A stretch of DNA of 37,321 nucleotides. Source: Lapidilactobacillus concavus DSM 17758 (GTDB lineage Bacteria > Bacillota > Bacilli > Lactobacillales > Lactobacillaceae). Shown here piece after piece: positions 7,867 to 16,313 of this stretch; positions within the stretch are counted from its first letter, which is position 1; every line of letters begins with the position of its first letter. The stretch spans positions 1 to 37,321 of the forward strand of contig NZ_AZFX01000038.1 of NCBI RefSeq assembly GCF_001435835.1, given 5' to 3'. Made by a program: the position numbers and the translations under genes. The notes below the pieces were generated by a model. It ran no database searches. It worked only from the letters and a program-made list of their open reading frames with translations, and was not told the DNA's origin.

Positions 7867-8736
7867 TTATTCTTTGACAGCCCCAAGCGTCAATCCACTA
7901 ACAAAGTACTTTTGTAAGAACGGGTAAACTGCAACGACCGGAATCGTCGTGATAACCATTGTTGCCAGCTGCATAGATTGCGATGTGGTCTGGCGTACCA
8001 CCGCTGTCCCTGTAGCAACAGTTGGCGATAAGTTTTCAGACACGATCTTGTAAAGAAGCTGCTGCAGTGGGAACAAGTTTTCATTATTAACGTAGATATT
8101 CGCAGTCATATAATCATTCCACTGATACACGCCATGGTACAGCGCAATAGTTGCAATAACTGGAAGTGACAGTGGAATGATAATTTTGGCAAATACAGTG
8201 AATGGCGTTGCACCGTCAATTTCGGCCGATTCTTCTAACGAACGGGGAATTCCACGGAAGAAGTTCATCATGATAATGACATCATAGAAGCTGAATAATA
8301 CTGGTAGGATATATACCCAGAAGTTGTTCAGCAAACCATACGACTTGAACACCAAGAATGTCGGAATCATCCCACCATTGACGAACATGGTCAAAATACC
8401 CATGATTTCAAACCATTTACGGCCAATCAGATCCTCCCGAGTCAAAGCATATGCAGTGATTGCGGTTACAAATGTATGCAACACAATTCCCACAATCGTC
8501 TTCGACACCGAAACAATAAACGCAAGATAAATCGCGTGGTTCTCCAGAACAGTATAGTAGCTTTCAAAAGTAAACTTCCTTGGCCACAGGAAGATTCCAC
8601 CCTTGAGTGCATCCAATGGATCATTGAATGACAGCGCAACAATATTGATTAACGGGAACGCAATGATAATGGTGAAGAAGACCATGAAGACTAAATTCAC
8701 AAAGTTAAAGATCTTCTCTTCTTTAGTTTTTCGCAT
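7867..8736 (-). CDS. Sugar ABC transporter permease, LplC-like (MalG type)
   Basis: A 289-residue inner permease subunit with six predicted membrane segments. The EAA loop that docks the ATPase is ESAEIDGATPFTVFAKIIIP, near residues 175-194, and the C-terminal segment ends in FVSGLTLGAVKE, the typical end of this subgroup. The start has AGGAGG 7 nt upstream. It pairs with the LplB-like permease 13 nt upstream in the operon. Length and motif placement are normal for the CUT1 family. Confidence 0.93.
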   Translation of the reverse strand: MRKTKEEKIFNFVNLVFMVFFTIIIAFPLINIVALSFNDPLDALKGGIFLWPRKFTFESYYTVLENHAIYLAFIVSVSKTIVGIVLHTFVTAITAYALTREDLIGRKWFEIMGILTMFVNGGMIPTFLVFKSYGLLNNFWVYILPVLFSFYDVIIMMNFFRGIPRSLEESAEIDGATPFTVFAKIIIPLSLPVIATIALYHGVYQWNDYMTANIYVNNENLFPLQQLLYKIVSENLSPTVATGTAVVRQTTSQSMQLATMVITTIPVVAVYPFLQKYFVSGLTLGAVKE

Positions 8737-8748
8737 GTTGCACCTCCT

Positions 8749-9690
8749 TTAGAACACACTCTTATCAGAAATCTTTCTAGTACCCCATCTGCTCAAAACA
8801 ATCAGGATTAAGGATACGACTGATACAAAGATCCCGACCGCTGTAGCATATGAGAAGTTGCCCTGTTTAATACCCATTTTGAACACGTAAGAATTCAGCA
8901 CTTCGCTTGACGCGTAGTTCAGAGAGTTCTGTAATACCAACGTTTGATCCAAGTTGGATCCCAACAACCCACCGATGGAGAGTATCAAGTTCAATGCAAT
9001 CATCTGACGAATTCCGGGAATTGTAATGTGAATGATTTGTTGCCACTTGGTCGCGCCATCAATCTTGGCTGCTTCATACAGCGACGGATCAATAGCGGTC
9101 ATAGAAGCAAGGTACAGAATTGTTCCCCATCCAACTTCTTTCCAGAAATCAGACAATACGGCAATTGCCCAGTATTTATTTGGATCTGCCATAAACTCGA
9201 TGGGTTTACTGATCACCTTGAGATCCATTAACAGGCTGTTCAGAAAACCAGTGTCTGATAACCACATGATAACCATTCCACCGAGAATTACCCATGATAG
9301 AAAGTGCGGCAGATACGAAATTGTCTGAATAAATTTTTTGAAATGTAGGTTAGCTACTTCGTTGATCAGGACAGCCAGCACAATGGCTCCCGGAAAACCA
9401 ATCAGCATTTTGAAAAACGCAATTCCAAACGTGTTCTTAATAACTGTCCAGAACAATGGATCTTTGAAGAACTCCTGGAAATATTCAAACCCTACCCACG
9501 GTGCTCCACCAATGGTATCTAACACCGTGTAGTTTTTGAATGCGATGATCAGGCCATACATTGGGATGAAATTGAATAAAATCATCAAAATGACTGATGG
9601 CCAAATCATAGCTTGATAGAATGCTTGATCTTTGAACCGACGGAAGAAGCTTGGCTTCTTGTTTTTGTGTGTAGTCGATGAGTCTTCCAA
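8749..9690 (-). CDS. Sugar ABC transporter permease, LplB-like (MalF type)
   Basis: A 313-residue permease with six membrane segments after a short Lys-rich N-terminal tail. The EAA loop is YEAAKIDGATKWQQIIHITI, near residues 211-230. The open frame begins with TTG at 9690 behind a GGGGGT site. The gene follows GH3 after 47 nt and precedes the LplC-like gene. No ATPase gene lies anywhere in the locus, so the complex probably uses a shared MsmK/UgpC-type ATPase encoded elsewhere. Confidence 0.92.
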   Translation of the reverse strand: MEDSSTTHKNKKPSFFRRFKDQAFYQAMIWPSVILMILFNFIPMYGLIIAFKNYTVLDTIGGAPWVGFEYFQEFFKDPLFWTVIKNTFGIAFFKMLIGFPGAIVLAVLINEVANLHFKKFIQTISYLPHFLSWVILGGMVIMWLSDTGFLNSLLMDLKVISKPIEFMADPNKYWAIAVLSDFWKEVGWGTILYLASMTAIDPSLYEAAKIDGATKWQQIIHITIPGIRQMIALNLILSIGGLLGSNLDQTLVLQNSLNYASSEVLNSYVFKMGIKQGNFSYATAVGIFVSVVSLILIVLSRWGTRKISDKSVF

Positions 9691-9737
9691 AGTAACTTAC
9701 CCCCTTAAATAATGGTTGTTGCCAAGGTTCATAACAC

Positions 9738-11864
9738 TTACTGATAAGTAAGCGTCAACTCTTGATATTCTTCAGCGTTTTCCCCAATTCGAACGATGAA
9801 ATCACCTTTGTCTGCAAAGCGTTCCAAGTTTGAATGAACATAAGCCAGATCGTCAACTGAAATAGTAAGTGTTACTTGATCAGTTTGATTTGGCTCCAAA
9901 ACAACCTTGACCCATGACTTCAGCTCAGAGACCGGACGGACAACTGAAGTAATGGTAGAGCCTACGTAACATTGAACCAAAGTCGATGATCGGTAATCAG
10001 AATCGTTAGTTACCGCGACAGTAATCTGGATTGGCTGATCATCAGTCAAAACCGGCTGATTAACCTGCAGCTTACCGTACTCAATATGTCCATAAGACAA
10101 GCCGTAACCGAACGGATACAATGGTGAGTTCTGACAATCAACATACCGTGAAGTAAATTTTGTTGGATGCTGATCATCAGCCGGCGATCCATTACGTGGT
10201 TCATTGTAGTAAATTGGCACTTGACCCGTCGTACGTGGAAATGTCATCGGTAAATGACCCTCTGGAACAGCTTTGCCACTGATCAAGTTGGCCAAGGCAT
10301 TCCCACCTTCTGTGCCAGGAAACCATGCATAAAGCAACCCGTCTAAATAGGGAACGACATTCGTCAACGCAAGCGGCCGTCCGGCAAAAATGACGCCGAT
10401 AATCGGTTTGCCAGTGTGCTGTAACCGCCTAATCAATGCCACCTGATCCTCCGGCAATTCAATACGAGTCTTGCATGCTGATTCTCCTGAGTCGTCCTCT
10501 CGTTCTCCGAGCCCAACGATTATGACATCAAAATTGGCATAATCCGCAGGATCGCTTGAAATTGGATCAGGTATCAAACTAACATTCTCAAATTGTTTTT
10601 TTAATCCCGCATACAGTGAGACTGCGTCATCATGCTTCCCATATGAACTCCAAGCGCCTAGTATCCTCTGTGACGCAGCCAATGGCCCAGTCACTGCAAT
10701 GTGCGATTTTACTGAAATTGGTAAAACGTTTTTATTTTTTAGTAAAACAACACTTTTCTCTGCTGCGACTCTCGCATATCGGCGTGATTCAGAACTAGGT
10801 GCCGGGGGCAGTGTTTCGTGTGCATCAATAAATCGATACGGGTTTTCAAACAGGCCTAAATCATTTTTCAGATTCAACATCCGTAACACTGCTCGGTCCA
10901 CATCTTCTACAGCAACTTTCTTAGCCGCAACAGCATCAGACAAACCACGGACAAACGCTCCAGCCATCATGTCCATGTCCAATCCAGCGTTTAGAGCCAG
11001 CTCTGATGCACGTTCCTGGCTGTCGGCAATATGCATCGTGAGGAGTTTTCCAACTGAACCCCAGTCAGAAATGGCCACGCCGTCAAATTTCAAATACTCG
11101 CGCAATACCTTCTTCAAGAGATATTCGCTTGCGGTAGCAGGCAGTCCCTCAAATAAGGTAAATGCTGGCATAATCAGCTTGGCCCCAGCCTCTATGGCTG
11201 CCTGAAACGCAGGCAGATAGTCTTGATACAATGATAGCCGTGAAAAATCAACATTATTGTAATCTCTCCCGGCCAGTACCGCACCATAACCGGCATAATG
11301 CTTAACACAAGCAGCGATACGCGTTGGATCTTTAACTAGCTCTCCGGGTGCGCCCTGGTAGCCACGAACCATCGCCGCTGCCATCTGCGCGTTAAGGACT
11401 GGATCCTCACCGGTGCCTTCCATGACACGGCCCCAACGCGCATCACGGCATAAATCAGCCATGGGCGAAAACGTCACCTGAATTCCCTCTCGAGCTGATT
11501 CAGTACCGGCAACATGAGACACTTCTTCAACAAGTTGGGGGGCAAACGTCGCCCCTAACCCTAACGGAATAGGAAACGTTGTCCGATATCCATGGATAAT
11601 ATCGCGCATAAAAACTAATGGTATCTTCAACCGATCCTTTTTCAAGTGCTCGCGTTGCATCGCAATAACTTCATTCCGATCGGTCGCGTTCAGCACTGAT
11701 CCAAGGCTGTCCAGATATACTTGGTCAACAGCAAAATCGCCCATGATACCTGTCAGCTCACCATCTTCACGTCCCAAATACTGTGGTGTGAACTGCGTCA
11801 GCTGACCGATTTTCTCTTTCAACGACATCTTGTCGACTAGGCTCTGGAGCTCCCTCTTCTCCAA
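9738..11864 (-). CDS. GH3 glycosidase (beta-glucosidase/xylosidase type)
   Basis: A cytoplasmic glycoside hydrolase family 3 enzyme of about 708 residues with no signal peptide. Visible features are the N-terminal MSLKEKIGQL helix, KHYAGYGA of the barrel substrate site, the nucleophile region GVAISDWGS (Asp of SDW), a C-terminal alpha/beta sandwich domain (SVVLLKNKNVLP, then GERED), and a final fibronectin-III-like domain. The start is TTG at 11864: AAGGAGGAG lies 7 nt upstream and residue 2 onward matches the family N-terminus. The frame stays open to 12104, but that extension covers the promoter and is not expected to be translated. Likely role: hydrolysis of an imported beta-linked oligosaccharide. 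GH3 specificity is broad, so the sugar is not assigned. Confidence 0.92.
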   Translation of the reverse strand: MEKRELQSLVDKMSLKEKIGQLTQFTPQYLGREDGELTGIMGDFAVDQVYLDSLGSVLNATDRNEVIAMQREHLKKDRLKIPLVFMRDIIHGYRTTFPIPLGLGATFAPQLVEEVSHVAGTESAREGIQVTFSPMADLCRDARWGRVMEGTGEDPVLNAQMAAAMVRGYQGAPGELVKDPTRIAACVKHYAGYGAVLAGRDYNNVDFSRLSLYQDYLPAFQAAIEAGAKLIMPAFTLFEGLPATASEYLLKKVLREYLKFDGVAISDWGSVGKLLTMHIADSQERASELALNAGLDMDMMAGAFVRGLSDAVAAKKVAVEDVDRAVLRMLNLKNDLGLFENPYRFIDAHETLPPAPSSESRRYARVAAEKSVVLLKNKNVLPISVKSHIAVTGPLAASQRILGAWSSYGKHDDAVSLYAGLKKQFENVSLIPDPISSDPADYANFDVIIVGLGEREDDSGESACKTRIELPEDQVALIRRLQHTGKPIIGVIFAGRPLALTNVVPYLDGLLYAWFPGTEGGNALANLISGKAVPEGHLPMTFPRTTGQVPIYYNEPRNGSPADDQHPTKFTSRYVDCQNSPLYPFGYGLSYGHIEYGKLQVNQPVLTDDQPIQITVAVTNDSDYRSSTLVQCYVGSTITSVVRPVSELKSWVKVVLEPNQTDQVTLTISVDDLAYVHSNLERFADKGDFIVRIGENAEEYQELTLTYQ

Positions 11865-11888
11865 ACAATCTCCTCCTTGCAGCAAAAT

Positions 11889-12035
11889 GTAAAAACGTTT
11901 TGCTTTTCCTTCAAAATCTAAGCCTGCCCAATTTATCGGCAAGCAGCAGAATTCGAAACGTTGTATTGAAACGCTTACAAAGGACATGTTAGCATAGTGG
12001 AGAAACAATTGCAACAAAAAAGTATACGTTTTCAC
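11889..12035 (-). promoter_or_regulatory. Promoter and operator cluster of the GH3-LplBC-SBP-YesL operon
   Basis: The -35 TTGCAA (12009-12014), 17-nt spacer and -10 TAACAT (11986-11991, with extended TGC) form a good promoter. Operator-like sites surround it: TTGTAAGCGTTTCAA at 11966-11980, over the probable start point; a perfect palindrome AAAACGTTTT at 11892-11901; an ACG-centred site GTGAAAACGTATAC at 12022-12035; and AACGTT with AGAATTCGAAA near 11948-11962. LacI-family proteins and CcpA both favour CG-centred palindromes. The 11966 site resembles a CcpA cre site but is one base short, so local LacI control is at least as likely. Confidence 0.65.
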
Positions 12036-12082
12036 TGATATATTTGTTTCTCTTAAAAAGGATTTCTTTGTTCTTCCCGACC

Positions 12083-12124
12083 ACAAAAAGACCTCATCCT
12101 TCAAATTAGGAGGGACGAGGTCTT
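12083..12124 (-). terminator. Terminator of the NfeD-flotillin operon
   Basis: A 12-bp stem (AAGACCTCGTCC / GGATGAGGTCTT with one G-U pair) is followed by TTTTTG on the minus strand, directly after the flotillin reading frame. Confidence 0.88.
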
Positions 12125-12139
12125 ATATTAATACCGTCC

Positions 12140-13592
12140 TTAGTGCGTGTGTGCAGCAGTCTCCTCGGCGTCGTGGCCTGTACTGCGAGTTTTTCCTCGA
12201 TTCTCTTTGATTGCAGATACTAACTGTTTATTCCCGGCCTGCTGGGTCAGCGATCCATTAATCAGCTCTGCAAAATCGATTCCTGTCGCTTCTTTAACCA
12301 TCGCAAACGTCTTGGTTAGCCCCGTCACGCCCGCATTACCAATGCTGTCATCCCCGGCACCGCTGAATTGGACGATCTTATCGACATTCGCATACGGTGC
12401 CGTGAGGGCAGTGGCAATCTCTGGCAGCTTATCAATGATCATTTGCAGCTTACCAGCTTCGTTCATCTTGGCCAGCGCCTCAGCCTGCTTCTCCGTGCTC
12501 TCGGCTTGGACCAACCCGACCTGCCGAATCCGCTCGGCTTCCGCCTTCCGCCTGCAGCTTGATCTGTTCCGCTTGGGCTTCGGCCTGAGCAATTTGTCGG
12601 GCCTTCTCCGCCTCAGCGGACTGCTTCGCCACATACAGATCTGCGTCCGCCTTGGTGTTGCTCTCGGCCTCGTATTGTTTCCGCTTCAGATCGGCTTCTT
12701 TGGCTTGGATGGCAATGTTCTGCTCCTGCTCGGCGATGTCTTTACCCTTTTGCGCCAGCATTGCGGCTTTTTTCGCGTCGGCCTTGGCGACTTCCTGTTG
12801 TTTCTGGTAGTCGGCCATCTTCAAGGACTTTTCCTTCTGGGCGTCCGCAATCTCGGTCTCCCGCTCCAGCTCGGCCTTCGTAGCTTCCTGCTCAGCACTG
12901 GCTTTCTTGATCCGCACTTCCCGATTGGCATTGGCCTCGGCAATCTGGGCTTCCTGCCGGACTGTTGCAATCTGAGGTTTGCCTAAGCTCTCAATGTAGC
13001 CATTAGAATCCTTGATTTCCTGCAAGGTAAACGAAATGATCTGGAAACCCATATTTTCAATATAATCGGACACTTGACCCTGGACTTCCTGTGAGAACTT
13101 CTCCCGGTTGCCCAGAATTTCTTCCACTGTCATCCGGCCGATGATGTCCCGGGTACCGCCTTCCAGGACGGCGGTCAGTTCACTGATGATTTCCTGTTTC
13201 TCTTTGCCCAGGAATTACTCCGCCACAGTGGCGATCTCTTTCAGCGAGTTGCCCACCTTAACGTTCACGGCCCCCGTCACGGCGATGGGAACTTGTTGCT
13301 GGGAGTTTATTTCCGGCGTTTCGATCTGGATCTGCAAGGACGACATGCTCAATTCCTTTGCCGATTGCAGCACCGGGATCAGAAATGTCCCACCGCCTTG
13401 GATGATCTTGATGCGCTTCGACCCGTTGGGATCCTTGTACACATTCTTGCTGCCCAGCAGTGCACCGGAAATAATCAGTGCTTTGTCCGGCGACGGCTTC
13501 CGGTAGCGGGAAACCACGATGAAGAGCAATAGAACGATAATAACGACTGCCCAAATGACGGGGTTAGCAATGAATTCTTCGACCATGCGCAT
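12140..13592 (-). pseudogene. Flotillin-like protein gene with a nonsense and a frameshift lesion
   Basis: The combined frames give a full flotillin of about 480 residues: an N-terminal membrane segment (VIWAVVIIVLLLFIVV), an SPFH/PHB domain, a long Ala/Glu/Lys/Gln coiled coil, and a C-terminal region (IDKLPEIATALTAPYANVDKI). Lesion 1 is TAA at 13215-13217 between TVAE and FLGKEK, where flotillins have Gln (CAA to TAA). Lesion 2 is one extra G at 12544-12545 within the coiled coil (KLQAE), after which the sense text continues in another frame (KAEAERIRQVGL). Flotillins organise membrane microdomains. The gene starts where nfeD ends (overlap), and the pair is a known module. Two separate lesions make sequencing error an unlikely explanation for both. 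Confidence 0.88.
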
Positions 13593-14002
13593 TATGCCTC
13601 CTTGTTTTGCAGATCTGCTTTGATGACGTACAACACACCATCTTTTTCTTCCACGATAACGACCAGCGTGCCCTTTTCCAGCCGCAAATTGGCCGCCCGC
13701 TCCTCTTCCCGGTACAATTTGGCGGACCGCAGATTCACCGTGCCCCCGGGAATCAGCAGGCTCACTTGGCCCTTTTGGTCTCCCTCATTGGGCACAGTGA
13801 CTCGACCAATCAGGTCGTCATCGGGATGGGTGGCCAGCGATTTCTCTCGATTGCTGGTCAGCCGGTTCACGATGATGCCAAAGGGGATCAACAGGACGTT
13901 GATGAGTACGATCAGCACGAACAACACCGCCAGAATGGCCAACACTTGGACCCACCACGGCCAGGTCAGGAACATAGCTATGAGATTATTAATCGCTTCC
14001 AC
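13592..14002 (-). CDS. NfeD-like membrane protein, flotillin partner
   Basis: A 136-residue protein with an N-terminal hydrophobic stretch (VQVLAILAVLFVLIVLINVLL), a linker, and a C-terminal OB-fold-like beta domain starting DLIGRVTVPNEGDQKGQV. This is the short NfeD type without a protease domain, usually paired with flotillins. The stop codon overlaps the flotillin start at 13592, so the two are translationally coupled. The frame looks intact although its partner gene is broken. No clear promoter was identified upstream in the divergent gap to the AraC gene. Confidence 0.82.
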   Translation of the reverse strand: MEAINNLIAMFLTWPWWVQVLAILAVLFVLIVLINVLLIPFGIIVNRLTSNREKSLATHPDDDLIGRVTVPNEGDQKGQVSLLIPGGTVNLRSAKLYREEERAANLRLEKGTLVVIVEEKDGVLYVIKADLQNKEA

Positions 14003-14062
14003 CCCCGTTTGGCTTAATCATACTGGACGACAAGAGAGAAAGCTAGAAAAAACATTCACAGG

Positions 14063-14090
14063 TTGGCCAATTTCTTTTCTTCCGTATAAT
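14063..14090 (+). promoter_or_regulatory. Promoter of the AraC-family gene
   Basis: TTGGCC (4/6) and a perfect TATAAT are separated by 16 nt, 38 nt before the start codon. Confidence 0.6.
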
Positions 14091-14128
14091 AACTACTAAC
14101 AGGCACTACTTATGAGAGGTGAAGAGTC

Positions 14129-14986
14129 ATGTACAAACACGAAGTCGTCAGTGCCGATCCGGGCCTGCCGTTCAAAATCGTGATCCATCAGGGGCAAGAA
14201 TCAGCCATTGTCCGCCACTGGCACCGGGCACTGGAGATTGACTACATTATTGCTGGCCGGGCAAAATACACCATCGCTGGCACTGAATTGGCAGCGGCAC
14301 CCGGCGATGTCATTGTCATCAATACCAATGTCGTCCACGCCATCTTGGCGGAACCGTTGCGGCCGGCCCGAGCAGTGACTTTGCTTCTGCCCTATGACTG
14401 GCTGCGTCAGCAAATTCCAGATTATGATCAGTGGCGATTTGCCGTACCCATTGGCAGTCAGCACCCAGGCCCGCCCTCTGCCGCTCTGAAGGCATTGCAA
14501 GCCGCATTGCTTGATATCGGTCAGACAGAAAACGGTGTGCACAATGCAACCATTCGCCGCTTGAACCATCTGCGCGATATTTACACCATTTTGAGCCTCC
14601 TGATGACCCACTTTGCAGAGCCCGACAATTCGGCCAACACGCTGACAACCGCAGCGCGGATGAGCAGCGTAATTACCTATCTCACAGAGCATGCTAACGA
14701 GCCCTTGACTTTGCCGGCAGTGGCCGACCAGGTACACTTGTCGGTCGGCTACTTGTCCCGAGATTTCAAAAAGCAGATTGGGGTGCCATTAATGACCTAT
14801 TTGAGTCAGTTGCGGCTGCAAAATGCCTATGATTTGCTCACCAACTCCGATCTGCCCATTAGCACCATCGCCGATCAGACTGGCTTTCCCAACGAAAAAT
14901 CATTCCGCCAGCGATTCACCAAAACATACGGGCAACGGCCAAGCGCCTACCGTCAAAATTTACAGAGGTCAAAAATTGACCGTTAA
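14129..14986 (+). CDS. AraC-family regulator with N-terminal cupin domain
   Basis: A 285-residue regulator. The N-terminal cupin (about residues 20-85) has HWHRALEIDYIIAGRAKYTI and GDVIVINTNVVHAI; the C-terminal double helix-turn-helix (about 185-280) has LTLPAVADQVHLSVGYLSRDFK and ISTIADQTGFPNEKSFRQRF. A GAGGTGAAG ribosome site precedes ATG 14129. It lies upstream of and colinear with the MFS transporter and esterase genes, which it probably activates in response to a small ligand. The ligand is unknown. The codon use is GC-rich like its neighbours. Confidence 0.92.
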   Translation: MYKHEVVSADPGLPFKIVIHQGQESAIVRHWHRALEIDYIIAGRAKYTIAGTELAAAPGDVIVINTNVVHAILAEPLRPARAVTLLLPYDWLRQQIPDYDQWRFAVPIGSQHPGPPSAALKALQAALLDIGQTENGVHNATIRRLNHLRDIYTILSLLMTHFAEPDNSANTLTTAARMSSVITYLTEHANEPLTLPAVADQVHLSVGYLSRDFKKQIGVPLMTYLSQLRLQNAYDLLTNSDLPISTIADQTGFPNEKSFRQRFTKTYGQRPSAYRQNLQRSKIDR

Positions 14987-15087
14987 GTCGGCAGAATACG
15001 TCCACTGTTTAAAGCGGTTCCACAATATACTCATTCTTGTAAGCGATTAACGCAGCTGTGCTTCGCAAGTTAAGGAGTGATTATATT

Positions 15088-16298
15088 ATGACCCGTTCAA
15101 AGCCATCATCCATTTGGTTCAAGTCGGCCCTGCTGTCCATCTCCATGATGCTGATGATTGCGCCAAACATTGCGGCCGCTTTGCCGCTAACGGCCAAAAC
15201 GTTCTCTGACCAATCCGCCTCAGCCGTTGACACCCTGTCTACGATTCCGAACTTAGGCATCATTCTGGGGATTGTGTTGGGTAATGTGCTCGCCACCCAG
15301 CTTGGGGCCAAGCGTACCGTCTTGACCGGTTTGGCCGTGGCCCTACTATCCGGGCTGGTACCCGTCGTCAGCAACAGTTATTACGTGGTCCTCGCTGCCC
15401 GCCTCATTTTCGGCATTGCCGTGGGTACGTTCAATTCGTTGGCCATCAGCCTCATTTCTGACTACTATCGCGGCGATGAATTAGCCGCGATGATGGGCTA
15501 CCAGAGTGCTATTTCGTCTCTGGGCAGTTCCCTGCTGTCCTTCGCTGTCGGCTATCTGCTTCTCTTTGGCTGGCATGCCACGTTCCTCATCTATGTTATT
15601 GCCCTGCCGATCATGATCTTGTCATGATCTTGTTCGGTCTGGTGATGCCCAATGATCAGCCGGCACCAGCGGCGAAAGATACCGCCCAGACCCCGAAAAC
15701 CAAGCAGCACATCAATGCCGCGGTGATCCTCATTTCGCTGCTCACGTTCTTCATCTATGTCTTCTTCATGGTGGTGACCATCAAGCTGGCCGGTCTGCTC
15801 ACCGCGAACCATCTTGGTACCGCCAGTCAGGCGTCTGCAATTCTCGGCGGGTTTACCCTCGTGACCATGTTGATGGGCTTGCTGTTCGGCCGCATCTATA
15901 AACTGCTGCAAAATAAGATCCTACCCCCCGGTTTCATCTTGATGGCCGTTGGCTTCTACTTAGTCAGTACAGTGAGCAGCCTCGCCATAGTAGCCGTTGG
16001 TACAGTAATCATCGGCATCGGCTTCGCCGTCAGTATTCCCTACATCTATACGATCATCAACGTGGCCGCACCAGCCAACTCTAAGAATCTGGCCAGTTCG
16101 GTCATGCTGATCATGACTAACGTCGGTGTCTTTCTCTCCCCGACCATCGTGAACGCGCTCGCCAGCTTGACCGGCAAGGACGAAGCCGCCGGCAGCATGG
16201 TTGTCGCCAGTATCGGTTTCCTGATTTTAGCCGTCATCGTCGCCGCCGTGGTCATCAGCCAAAAACGGACAAAACCAACTGCCCAAGAAATCAACTAG
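15088..16298 (+). pseudogene. MFS transporter broken by an 11-bp tandem duplication
   Basis: ATG 15088 has AAGGAG 10 nt upstream. The first frame reads through about six membrane segments (MLMIAPNIAAALP, LGIILGIVLGNVLATQLGAKRTVLTG, LISDYYRGDELAAMMGYQ) and ends at TGA 15625-15627, right after a duplicated CATGATCTTGT. The remaining segments continue in another frame from about 15624 (MILFGLVMPNDQ) to 16298, including LFGRIYKLLQNKILPPGF. Removing one 11-bp copy restores a single frame of about 400 residues with 12 segments. It is a major facilitator family efflux or uptake protein of unknown substrate. Tandem duplications can be lost again, so the gene may be revertible. Confidence 0.88.
15612..15633 (+). 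repeat. 11-bp tandem duplication inside the MFS gene
   Basis: CATGATCTTGT occurs twice in direct succession (15612-15622 and 15623-15633). The length is not a multiple of three, so it shifts the frame. Confidence 0.92.
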
Positions 16299-16313
16299 AA
16301 AGAGGCCTTGATC

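Noticed and set aside
11966-11980. Confident CcpA cre site at the GH3 promoter
   Set aside because: The site is one base short of the 14-bp cre consensus, so it is reported only as an operator candidate.
11865-12104. 80-residue N-terminal extension of the GH3 protein
   Set aside because: This stretch contains the promoter, operators and the AAGGAGGAG ribosome site of the TTG start, so it is 5' untranslated.
12540-12550. Programmed frameshift in the flotillin gene
   Set aside because: There is no slippery heptamer or stimulator, and a separate nonsense codon lies upstream. A simple +1 G lesion explains it better.
14201-14737. 178-codon minus-strand frame under the AraC gene
   Set aside because: The plus-strand frame has clear cupin and helix-turn-helix motifs with a ribosome site; the antisense frame has none.
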